Origin: Welwitschia mirabilis
Taxonomy: Eukaryota; Gnetophyta; Gnetopsida; Welwitschiales
DNA length: 64,000 nucleotides
Direction of reading: 5' to 3'
Assembly (NCBI GenBank): GCA_051453625.1
Contig: JBOZIK010000001.1
Coordinates: 210,849,863 to 210,913,862, forward strand
Shown here: positions 34,476 to 44,756 of the stretch, one piece after another
How positions within the stretch are numbered: the stretch's first letter is position 1
Layout: each line of letters begins with the position of its first letter
Program-made: the position numbers and the translations under genes
The notes under the pieces: generated by a model
What the model saw: the letters and a program-made list of their open reading frames with translations, nothing else
Databases searched by the model: none
Told to the model about the DNA's origin: nothing

Positions 34476-35590
34476 AAAAATCTTCATAAACTTGACACTC
34501 TGATGTCCAAAATAATAACTAGAACTTTTTTGATAAGATTGCAAAAGATCCTAGCAATAATTTTATGAAGATTACCCCTACAAATAATCGTAAATTATAA
34601 TCGTAAATGGTTATTAGATTATAACATTCATAGTGCCCCAGTGCCCCAAGACAAATAGAAAAATTGTTCAACTTATCATTTAAAAAGAGGAAGAAAATAT
34701 TGTTTATTCTGAGACAAAAATCTCCATTTTCAGTATGATAAAATGAGGACTTCATAATATCCATTTTTGGATGAAGTTAATACATAATCAATATAACTAA
34801 CAAGATAAAAGCACAATTATAGATTAGCTTTATTAAGGTTACATTCTTTTAGCATAATATTACATAATTATTTTATTTATAAAAATTTGTTAACCTAAAT
34901 ATCTATATATACATGTAAGACTAGCTTGCATCATTTAAACTAACACTTATCAAGTATGCACAATTAACTATTAAAGATCTATATGAGCTAAGGCTTAAAT
35001 ACATTTGAATTAGCATGAGTTTGGCCTATTAATCTTCCACTGATACAATATAGACCTACGTATTTTTATGGGATGGCATGACTTTAGCTACTCATATTTG
35101 ATAGATTAATACATAAAATTTTTAAACTAGGCATTTATTTTCTAAACTACTAACGAAGACTCAATCTAAATAAGTAAGAATCTTGGACTAAGGGTCAAAT
35201 TAAATATTATAATATTTATATTATAAAAGAGTACCCTTATGACTTGAACTCAAGACCTCATGCCTTTTGTAATCACTGGATAACCATTATGCCCTAATAC
35301 TTGACATAAGAATAAAAGACAGTGAGAAGCACTGGTAAGGAAGAAACGTGGTATTTGCAGTAGAGGAAGGGCAGAGTACTCATTGTGAGTGAGGAAAAGA
35401 GGAAAACACATAACTGCCATTGGCTATGATTAATTTTTTTGATTACGAGGATGATTCACCAATAACACAGGTGCTTTGTTGGCCTATGATTCAGCAAAAA
35501 TGGAGATGAAGGAATGGACTACAGTCTATACAATGCAAAAGATGCACAGGTGAAGGAGGGACCCACATGCATTTCAAATTGAAGACGATC
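34476..35590 (+). repeat. Direct duplication, copy 2 (about 1.1 kb)
   Basis: Partner of 33240-34375. It runs without interruption into the CpG-retaining region that begins near 35590, whereas copy 1 ends in a gap. It retains more CpGs than copy 1 in its last 300 bp. Confidence 0.8.
35190..35300 (-). ncRNA. SINE-like tRNA-derived module, copy 2
   Basis: The minus strand reads GCATAATGG (35292-35284) and, 32 nt downstream, GAGTTCAAGTC (35251-35241), close to box B GGTTCRANNCC. The segment between them reads like a tRNA body with a variable loop. It lies inside the 1.1 kb duplication, so the two modules are not independent insertions. It could be a chance tRNA-like match, and no cloverleaf was proved. 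Confidence 0.4.
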
Positions 35591-35940
35591 GAAGTTCAGA
35601 CAAAAAGAATAAAGATCACATGAAATTCAATGACATTTTATTTGGGATTAATTTACAGGATTTGTCCCAAAATCGGGTGTAGTTATTGATGATTTTATAA
35701 TTTACAGGATTAATTTAATGGATTAATGCATAAGTTTCAAGGCCTTTGACGAAGAAGCAAGAGGCGTGAGCTTTGTCCCTTAATCCTACAACTGTTATCT
35801 TCAAGAAATCTCAAAAAAGACTTACCGTGAAATTGTTCGCAGAGCTTTAAAATGCAGAGACAGTGATCCAAGCACGTTTTGCACAAGTAGCGGGGGAAGA
35901 GAGAGACCCAAACGTGAAAAGAAAGGTAACTGCTATTTTT

Positions 35941-36351
35941 TCAGAGAAATAATAGTGCAGAAGAAAAGGAACAAGAACTATAGAAATGCCAGTGGGAGCA
36001 TCCTGACTCTTCCATAATCAGAGAAACAATGACGGCAAGCACCTGAGAGATGAAACACAGGCTTAATGCTGAGCCATAAAATGAGAATTGTTGGTTTGAA
36101 TAGGAGGACAAATGAGTAGCCCAAGCAAGTAACGACCAAGTCAGGCTGAATAATAAAAAGGTAGAATGCGTGTCAGAGTTTGAGAACGCAGGGTCTTGAG
36201 AGCGCAGAGGAAGAAGAAGCGTTAATGACAAGAACAGAGGTAAGGCGCATGGTTGTAGGGATGAAAACAGCTCTGATAAAAATTGAAGAATCAAGAATTG
36301 CCTTCCAAATTCATTGAAAACGCTCTTATTTAATATGCCCAGTTGTGCCAC
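35941..36351 (-). CDS. Unrecognised 136-codon ORF, possible host-gene remnant
   Basis: This is the longest N-free ORF that is neither simple sequence nor retroelement, apart from the acidic ORF at 47558. The product would be hydrophobic, with a polar start (MAQLGILNKSVFNEF), at least three candidate membrane segments (about residues 36-52, 66-80 and 95-113) and several Cys. I do not recognise the family. CpG dinucleotides are retained here and around it, unlike nearly all flanking DNA. A strong donor-like CGGTAAGTC lies on the minus strand near 35828, and a plus-strand donor-like AAAGGTAACT at about 35922. Either strand could therefore be the transcribed one, and the ORF may be fortuitous within a 5' exon or promoter. 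Confidence 0.3.
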   Translation of the reverse strand: MAQLGILNKSVFNEFGRQFLILQFLSELFSSLQPCALPLFLSLTLLLPLRSQDPAFSNSDTHSTFLLFSLTWSLLAWATHLSSYSNQQFSFYGSALSLCFISQVLAVIVSLIMEESGCSHWHFYSSCSFSSALLFL

Positions 36352-36501
36352 TTATTGCAGACGTTCGACACAAGAAAGGTGATTACTGAATTTTGGGTCG
36401 GCATTGAAATATCATGCATTTCTTAATGGTAGTGGTTTAATTAAGGTTTGGAGCATTCCTTTTATTTTAACTCTATGCATTAAAGGTCTGTAAACACCTC
36501 C

Positions 36502-36510
36502 TATTTATAA
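36502..36510 (+). promoter_or_regulatory. TATA-box-like element
   Basis: TATTTATAA, preceded by a pyrimidine-rich CACCTCC and followed about 30 bp later by CATAGCACAGCGGG and a GAGAGAGA run. It lies in the CpG-retaining segment. No clear ORF follows on the plus strand, so this is tentative. Confidence 0.2.
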
Positions 36511-36616
36511 CTTTAGTTTCATAGCACAGCGGGTAAGAGAGAGAAAAGTAGAGTGAGTGGTTAGCAGTTCACGTCCATTTACAAACGGTAGACTCTTTTG
36601 TTAATGAGATGAGGTT

Positions 36617-36666
36617 TTGATTTAAATGCTAAATTATAACCTTGATTTAAATGCTAAATTATAACC
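36617..36666 (+). repeat. Perfect 25-bp tandem duplication
   Basis: Two identical adjacent copies of a 25-bp unit that begins ttgatttaaatgctaaattа-like and ends TATAACC (36617-36641 and 36642-36666). Perfect identity in a decayed region implies a recent event. Confidence 0.9.
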
Positions 36667-38576
36667 GCCTTTTTTATGGTGGGTCCCCATTGAAGTAGTA
36701 ATCCTCATACCTTCTTATTAAAGAACTTGACCTTTATTAACCTAGTCATCCAATGCCCAAATGGGAAGCTCTGAATGGGAAGCTCTTAATGTGTTATTCC
36801 ATCATTTTTCAAAATATGTATATATATAATTACATACTATTAGACTCCCTAAATATTTAAGTTATATCATACATGTTATCCAATTGATGATTTAATTAAT
36901 GTAAGAATTATCTTTTAGAAATATAATTTCTATACATTAATACTCATAAATAATCAATAATTTAAGAGACTCATTATTTGACATAAACAATATAATAACA
37001 TTACATAAAAATTTAATAGCTTCTAATAAAATTAATGCATAACCAATTATACATAAGTATGTTTANNNNNNNNNNNNNNNNNNNNNNNNNNNNNNNNNNN
37101 NNNNNNNNNNNNNNNNNNNNNNNNNNNNNNNNNNNNNNNNNNNNNNNNNNNNNNNNNNNNNNNNNNNNNNNNNNNNNNNNNNNNNNNNNNNNNNNNNNNN
37201 NNNNNNNNNNNNNNNNNNNNNNNNNNNNNNNNNNNNNNNNNNNNNNNNNNNNNNNNNNNNNNNNNNNNNNNNNNNNNNNNNNNNNNNNNNNNNNNNNNNT
37301 ATATGGTCCATGGTAAGGTTTAAGGTAAAGGTTTTTGAGAACAGGGAGGAATTCATAAAAATATTAGTTAACTAAAATCTCAAATTAATACAACAATCGA
37401 GGTATAATATCTAGATCTCATGAAAACGTTCAAGGAATAGTGTGCCCTAGCAAAGGGGTATCAATTACCCATTATCTACTGGATCATTCCTATGGCTAAT
37501 AGGAACCCTTTAGGTGGGAAAATCCCCTAAAGCTGCATGACATCATGTCATGCAATAGCTAGACGGGTAGCCATCCTAATCACATACTACTACTTCTATG
37601 GCCAGTAGGAGCCCTTCAAGTGGTCCAACCCCTGAATCTGCATGATTTGGTCATAACAAAGCTTTAAACATCGAAGATAAATCATAACTAGGATATGCAT
37701 AAGAAAAACATTTACTTTGAACTCATAAAGAATGCAGGATTCAATTAGAATATATAAGAGATAGAAGGAATTNNNNNNNNNNNNNNNNNNNNNNNNNNNN
37801 NNNNNNNNNNNNNNNNNNNNNNNNNNNNNNNNNNNNNNNNNNNNNNNNNNNNNNNNNNNNNNNNNNNNNNNNGAAAAACGTTGAACTCATAAAGAATGTA
37901 GGATTTAATTAGAATATATAAGAGATAGAAGGAATTGCATAAACTAAATAAGATACTGACAAAAACCATAAAACCATATAAGAAATTAAAGTAAGCCATA
38001 AAACCATATCGATTTTTAAGAAGAATTTAAAATCTCATGAAGGTTGCAAGGCTTCAAGACTTTTCCAAGCTTCAAGACTTAGTAGTAAAGGATTCTCCAC
38101 AAATGAAAGTAAGGGAAGAGAAGAAGGAGGGTCTTATTTATAATTAAGGTATGATGGAATGAGTCATGGGCATATAAAGATTAAACATCATAAATGAGGG
38201 CAGTTATAAGGTGGGAATTTCTATTACCTTGCTAGGCCACCAAGAAAATAATAAATAATAATTAAAGTTACATAATTAACAAGTAATAAGATGTTAGTAG
38301 TAATTAAAACATTTCATAACATGATAGCAGTTTCAGGAATAAATAAAATAATAACTCTACACATTTTAATCATAATAATTTCAATTAAAATTCACAACTC
38401 ATTAACATTTTTTGAAATGCAAAATTGAATGAATAAGTCAAAGTACAAAATAGTAATCATGAAACTATTAGTAATAAAAGAAAAAAATGCAAGATTTAGC
38501 ATGAATTATTAACCTTAAAAATGTTTTAAACTTAAGTTTTAATTGTTTGAAATTTGGAACGTGACAAAGACATAAC
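36667..38576. other. Non-coding stretch with local repeats and gaps
   Basis: No gene recognised. Two related ~65-bp segments occur at 37484-37545 and 37583-37645 (shared CCTATGGC, AGTAGGA/AATAGGA, CCCTT, CTGCATGA). Gaps lie at 37066-37299 and 37773-37872. For the second, about 60 bp before the gap are repeated after it, which looks like unmerged contig ends. Confidence 0.5.
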
Positions 38577-39640
38577 AAAATAAACTCAAAAAGTAGAACC
38601 AAAATAATGCATAAGAAAAGATTTATAGTGGTTCGAGATAAATCCTACTCCACTTTTAGAAGATAACCAATAATTAAAACTGCTCTAGGTCTTTATTAGT
38701 TCACTATCCATTATGTTTTTAAGGCTAACCTTCAACCTTTACAAAAATAAACTTTTACAGGCTAAGTCTCAACCTTCATAAAATGGAGTTTTCCAGGCTA
38801 AGTCTCAACCTTCATAAAATGGACTTTTCTAGGATAAGTATTAACCTTTATAGAACCTTTAATGATGAGTGATGGAATAAATCCTTTATGCTCTAGGTCA
38901 CTCAAGTACAAGTAGCAATAATGGAGCTTTATTACTCAGGTTTAGTATAGTAGGTAAGTACTGAGAGANNNNNNNNNNNNNNNNNNNNNNNNNNNNNNNN
39001 NNNNNNNNNNNNNNNNNNNNNNNNNNNNNNNNNNNNNNNNNNNNNNNNNNNNNNNNNNNNNNNNNNNNNNNNNNNNNNNNNNNNNNNNNNNNNNNNNNNN
39101 NNNNNNNNNNNNNNNNNNNNNNNNNNNNNNNNNNNNNNNNNNNNNNNNTAGTTAGAAAATCACTTAAAAAGTTCCACTTCCACTCTGACTAGTTGACCCC
39201 TCTAAAAGTCTAATCAACCTAAGTAACCCATAGCACTTGAGTTGATTAACTCCTTTTTCATCTGATCAACCCAAGTAACTTACATTACTTGATCTAGTCA
39301 ACCCAGCTAAAATCCAGTTAACCACCTTTGTTTAGATCTGGTCGATCCCACATGAGACCGGTTGACCCCATATGAAGTAACCTATATGAAGAGGCTTAAA
39401 AAGTACATTTCTAGGTCTAGTTGACCCCATTTAAAGTAGCTCAAAATGTGTATTTCTAGGTTCAGTCAACTCCTAGTTTAAGTCCTTGGACAAAAAGTCA
39501 ATTTACTTCAATCAGAGCATGTCCAAATCTTGACTATCTTTTTGTTATGAGTCCTTCAATTTCTTGCATCTATAAAATCACATTTTATTCTAGAAATATC
39601 ATATCAGTTTAACATTAATTGTCAATATAAAATCCTCATA
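38577..39640 (-). repeat. 3' LTR of element C (truncated)
   Basis: Collinear with 42388-43440. Similarity begins abruptly at ATAACAAAATAAACTC (38577), so the R-U5 end is missing. The 180-N gap (38969-39148) matches the ~185 bp present in the other copy, which shows this gap was sized well. Confidence 0.8.
38735..38850 (+). repeat. 36-bp tandem repeat inside LTR
   Basis: Units beginning aggctaagtctcaacc and continuing ttcataaaatggagtttt follow each other at 36-bp spacing, three copies. The sister LTR has four at about 42545-42665. It is therefore an inherited LTR feature whose copy number varies. Confidence 0.8.
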
Positions 39641-39642
39641 AT

Positions 39643-39653
39643 CTTCCCCTTTA
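39643..39653 (-). promoter_or_regulatory. Polypurine tract of element C
   Basis: The minus strand reads AAAGGGGAAGA just before the LTR start. A second AAAAGGGGAAGA lies at about 39836-39846 on the minus strand, in the typical SIRE pre-LTR context. Confidence 0.65.
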
Positions 39654-40739
39654 AAATTGATGGAAAACAAATAAGTGATTTCAAGACCAAACAAATATTT
39701 CGTCTTTAAGCTCTTTCTTTTATTAATTTAATAAAGCATATTGACATAATNNNNNNNNNNAAACCATTTTAGATTACATTAAATTTTAACTATGGTAGTT
39801 TTATGGATAAATCCTTTTAAAAACACCATATTTTCTTCCCCTTTTGACATTAATGACAAAGAAGAAAGAAAGAGATATAAATAGCTATAAACCTTAGACA
39901 TGTGATGAGAAATATCATATTTTCTACCCCTAACTTTATGTTACATATGTGTATTAAAAACATTCATAATAGTATTTTTAGAGCAAGTAAGTAAATGAGA
40001 TGATAATTTTTAACTCATAATTGCTATAAGAAAACTGNNNNNNNNNNNNNNNNNNNNNNNNNNNNNNNNNNNNNNNNNNNNNNNNNNNNNNNNNNNNNNN
40101 NNNNNNNNNNNNNNNNNNNNNNNNNNNNNNNNNNNNNAAGTAAGTAAGTAAATGAGATGATAATTTTTAACTCATAATTGCTATAAGAAAACTGATTGAT
40201 GCTATGTTCATAACAATAATTCTTAATTAAAAAGTGAAACAAAGTATTCAAAATTAATAGATAGAGATTTATAATAAATTATAATTAAGATGTAAATTCA
40301 ATATAATAATAATAATTAGAGTATATATTACCTTCTTTAGCTAATCATAATAATTTTAATGATCATACAATAATGAGGTTCTCATATAAAAACAAGGAAA
40401 ATATCTAATGATGCTTCCAAGGAGCACATCATATTATAACAATTGATGGTTTAGAAAAATAAATAATGCAATAAACAATACTTGGTCAAAATAATGAGAA
40501 CCACTACTAATGTTAAAATTATCTTGAACCAAAAAGACTCTAAATTCTTAGCTTTTATCCATATGATCTTTCTTTACTTTTGGATAGAAACTTGTTTGGG
40601 AAAAAATTTAAATGATAAAGCATTAATGTTTGCAAAATACATATTTTTTATATATGGGTAGTTAAATTTTGAATGATCAAATTTGCAAAAAAAAATGACA
40701 AGTAATATTTCTTATAGAAAATATTATAGCTTTAATACT

Positions 40740-42070
40740 TACCTCGCTAGATGATGCTGATGTATTATTTCCTTCAAAGCCAATACCCTTTTTGTCATGT
40801 GTAAGATTTTTCAATTTAAGAATCTTTTCAATTTTTCTTGATCATTCTGTAACAATTGTGAAGATTGGCTTAAATTATTTATGAGACTTGTATTTTTACC
40901 TTGAACTTCTCTATATCTTTAATTTATGGCTTCATTCTCCCTTATCAAATCCTTAATGATTTTATTTAGTTTATTAACTTTTAGAGCAAGCCTTTCATAT
41001 TCTTGATATAGTTCATGACATGTATCTTTTATTCTCTTCTTCATCTTCATTCATGTCTAATTCATCATGATTAGTAAATTTAGATGACTGAGTAGTGGGG
41101 TTCATAAGTGCCATGAAAGATAATATTCTACTTCCTCCATATTCTTCATTTAAGCTTTCTTCTTCTTCTTCTTCAAGGTTATCCCAAGTGGCTACTAGTG
41201 AGGACTTCTTTAGGTTTTTTAGTTTTCTATTGTTTTGAAAATTGTTTTTCATATGCCTAAATGCTTTACTAATTTCTTCATCTCTTCTTCTCTATATAAA
41301 TTATTTAAATTTTATTGTTAAAAAAGCTACTTTATCTAATTCATATTCTAACCTATCACTTTTTGTATTTTCCTACATACTCTTCAAAGAAAAGCTTTTC
41401 TTTCTATTTGTAGAAGATTTTAACTCATAATTTTTAAGATTATCTAATAGTTCATCTAGTTGCATCTTGCTTAAATTTTTACTTTCTTCAATCATAGTTA
41501 CCTCTAATACAAATCTCTAGGGAAGGGATCTTAAGATCTTTCTTACTATCTTGGCTTCCTTCATCTTTTCTTTGAGACTTTCCATAGAGTTTATAATGTC
41601 TATTAGGCTAGCAAAGAATTCTTGAAGAGTATCCTCCTCATCCATCTCAATCTTTTTAAATTTTGTAATGAACATCTACATCTTTGCTTACTTGATAGTG
41701 GATGTTACTTTATGAGCAATAACAATAATATGCCATGCTTCTTTGACAATCTTGTAGTTTACTATTCTCTTGAACTCATCTACAGTTACAACATAAAAAA
41801 AATTACATTCAAATCATGAGCATTAATAATAGTATTAGCTTTATCTAATGAAGTCCATTTATCTTTTGATTTCAACACTGTTGTAGTATTACTTTTGGCA
41901 TCCTTTTGAGTTGTGGTAGGGTGGCTACAATCTATGATCAACATATCCTCATAATCTACATCAAGAGATCTTATGAATATTCTTATTCTAGCCTTTCAAT
42001 ATCTATAGTTTATTCCATCAAAGAGTAAAGGCCTAGAAATAGAGAGACCTTTTACAATAGAACTCATGAC
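40740..42070 (-). pseudogene. SIRE-type Copia gag (element C)
   Basis: The translation starts at 42067 with MSSIVKGLSISRPLLFDGIN, followed by a YRY-stop-KARIRIFIRSLD block (stop at the conserved Trp), KWTSLDKANTIINAHDLN, FYVVTVDEFKRIVNYKIVKE and AWHIIVIAHK. FFASLIDIINSMESLKEKM and KIVRKILRSLP-stop-RF near 41530 are hallmark SIRE Gag wording, and MTIEESK-like and LLDNLKNYELKS segments follow. A 79-codon acidic stretch (41252-41013) leads into the C-terminus. Most reading frame is preserved, with a handful of stops at former Trp, Gln and Arg codons. Confidence 0.9.
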
Positions 42071-42123
42071 TAGGGTTATTAAGGCAAAGATTGGTTAAAA
42101 TCCTAGTGTTAACTTAATGTGAT

Positions 42124-42135
42124 GCTCTAATACCA
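42124..42135 (-). promoter_or_regulatory. Primer-binding site of element C, tRNA-iMet type
   Basis: The minus strand reads TGGTATTAGAGC, one transition from TGGTATCAGAGC, three bases inside the LTR end at 42139. Confidence 0.85.
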
Positions 42136-42138
42136 AAT

Positions 42139-43440
42139 GTAAGATCTAAATCCTAGAGAGGGGATGAATATGATTTTTGATAAATTTAAAAACTATTACT
42201 ATCCAAGAAANNNNNNNNNNNNNNNNNNNNNNNNNNNNNNNNNNNNNNNNNNNNNNNNNNNNNNNNNNNNNNNNNNNNNNNNNNNNNNNNNNNNNNNNNN
42301 NNNNNNNNNNGAGGGGATGAATATGATTTTTGATAAATTTAAAAAACTATTACTATCCAAGAAATAAATTATGACATAAAAATATATAACAAAATAAACT
42401 CAAAAAGTAGAACCAAAATAATGCACAAAACAAGATTTATAATGGTTCAGGATAGGTCCTACTCCACTCGCGAAATAAATCCAATAAGAAAGACTACTCT
42501 GAATATTTATTATTTCACAATCCATAAGTATTTCAAGGATAACCTTCAACCTTAATAAAAATGGACTTTTACAGGCTAAGTCTCAATCTTTATAAAATGG
42601 ATTTTTTCAAGCTAAGTCTCAGTCTTTATAAAATAGACTTTTCTAGGCTAAGTCTCAACCTTTATAAAACCTTCAAGAATGAGTGACAGAATAAATCCTT
42701 TATGCTCTAGTATACTCAAATGCAAGTACCAATAATGAAGCGTAATTTCTTAGATTTAGTATAATAAGTAACTACTGAGAGAGAGAAGAATGATGTTACA
42801 AAGATAAGCTCTTTGAATTAAGAGTGTAAACTCTTTTTTAAAATTAGTTTGAACTTCTCTTGAGATTTTAAGTGTAACCTCTTTTAATAGATTTCCCTAA
42901 AATATAGTATTAGATAGTTGGGAAGGAATCTAATATTTACAATGGATAGATTTGGTAAGATAATGATTAGAAAATTACTTGAAAGGTTCCACTTCCACTC
43001 TGACTGGGTCATCTGATTGAATAACTTATGTCACTTGATCTAATCACATTATTTTTTATCTAGTTAATCCAAATGACTTATGTTACTTAATCCAGTTACC
43101 CCTAGCTGAAATCTAGTTAATCATCTTTATTCAAGTCCAGTCAATCCCACATGGATCAGGTCGATCCCATATGAAGTATTCCATATGAATAAGCTTATAA
43201 AGTGCATTTTTAGGTCCAATTGATCCCATATGCAGTATTCCAAAATGTATATTTCTAGATTTAGTTGACCCCTTGTTTAAGTCCTTAGATAGAAAGCCAA
43301 GTTACTTTGATCAATACCTATCTAAAACTTGACTATCTTTTGGTTATGGATCCTGAAGCTTCTTGCATCTGTAAAATCACATTTCATTCTACAAAGATTA
43401 TATTAGTTTAATATCAATTGGTAATATAAAATCCTAACCA
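42139..43440 (-). repeat. 5' LTR of element C
   Basis: Plus-strand ends are TGTAAGATC and CCTAACCA, giving TG/CA termini. It contains the 36-bp tandem repeat and a series of decayed ggtcgacc-like words (for example GTTGACCCC and TCGATCCC) between about 43000 and 43280. A 100-N gap (42211-42310) is flanked by a ~53-bp repeat. Confidence 0.85.
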
Positions 43441-43761
43441 AATCTTCTCAATTTCATTCTTTGATGTTCTTTATATTCTAGCCTTAAAATAAATTTTTTT
43501 AATCACTCTTAACCTTTTTAACTCATGCTATGATGTTTATTTAACTTCTCATGATAAGATGTTACAAATAGTTTATACTTCTAGAAACTTAGTTATTATG
43601 TGATTAAAACTTTAAATAAGCTAACTAGATTTATTGGTTAAATAAGTATAGCTAATCTTGTNNNNNNNNNNNNNNNNNNNNNNNNNNNNNNNNNNNNNNN
43701 NNNNNNNNNNNNNNNNNNNNNNNNNNNNNNNNNNNNNNNNNNNNNNNNNNNNNNNNNNNNN

Positions 43762-44212
43762 TTAGGTCTAATTGATCCCATATGAAGTAGTCCAAAATGT
43801 GTATTTTTAAATTTATTTGACCCCTAGTTTAAGTCCTTAGATAAAAAGTCAATTTACTTTGATCAATACCTATCTAAAACTTGACTATATTTTGGTTATG
43901 AATCCTGAAGCTTCTTGCATCTGTAAAATCACATCTAATTCTACAAATATTATATTAGTTTAATATCAATTGGTAATATAAAATCCTAACCAGATCTTAT
44001 CAATTTCATTCTTTGATGTTCTTTATATTCTAGCCTTAAAATAAAATTTTTTAATCACTCTTATCCTTTTTAACTCTTGCTATGATGTTTATTTAACTTC
44101 TCATGATAAGATGTTACAAATAGTTTATACTTCTAGAAACTCAGTTATTATGTGATTAAAACTTTAAATAAGCTAACTATATTTATTGGTTAAATAAGTA
44201 TAGCTAACCTTA
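43762..44212 (+). repeat. Second copy of 43209-43661 across a 100-N gap
   Basis: The end of the LTR plus about 220 bp of flank are repeated after the gap with roughly 5% differences. Because LTR and flank are copied together, it is either a segmental duplication or, more likely, unmerged allelic contigs. Confidence 0.75.
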
Positions 44213-44756
44213 TATAGACCAATGACTATGATGTCTCTCTTATTTAGCAATTATCTTGGCTAGTTCAATCAATCTTGGTAAAGAGAAATTATGACATACA
44301 CATCTTAGCCATTATTGCATTGTCAAATTGTATATATTTGATAGGATATTTTGAGTAGTTTTGCAGGACAATAGACAAGTTTATACTAAATTTCAATGAT
44401 AATGGAGAGATAAGGCAAATATCATGAAAACATGCAATCTTCATTACATTTGATAGCATGTTAGACAAATTACAGTGCTTCATATCTGAAGTAATAAACC
44501 TGTAATCAAAGAGGTTGATCTAACACAAGAAACATCTTTATGAAGTCCATCATCCACCTTATCATTTGGATAGTTGTATAGATGATAGAAAAACATATAT
44601 TGATTAAGACACTTACTAGACTAATCTGGAAGCTAATGTAGATTCTGTATGATGTGGCATCATGACTTATGATGTCCAGACAACTAGCAAGATGATACTT
44701 AAACATAACACTTTTTAAATATAACACTTTATCAAACATCACCAAACTTTCATCAT
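44213..44756. other. Spacer without recognised gene
   Basis: Two minus-strand open frames of 64 and 79 codons show no motif. Nothing supports a gene. Confidence 0.4.

Larger units (their letters stand above)
38577..43440 (-). mobile_element. SIRE-like Copia element reduced to LTRs and gag (element C)
   Basis: Minus-strand order: 5' LTR (43440-42139), PBS (42135-42124), gag (about 42070-40740), about 1.1 kb without coding similarity, polypurine tract (39653-39643) and 3' LTR (39640-38577, end truncated). The interior is only about 2.5 kb, with no protease, integrase or RT, so pol has been deleted. Lineage is inferred from gag wording and the ggtcaaccc-rich LTRs. Confidence 0.8.

Noticed and set aside
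35190-35300. A functional tRNA gene
   Set aside because: Box-like words are present but I could not draw a complete cloverleaf with paired acceptor stem; a SINE-like relic is more likely.
44289-44745. Two minus-strand ORFs (64 and 79 codons)
   Set aside because: No recognisable motif and no conservation in related copies; next to an LTR boundary.
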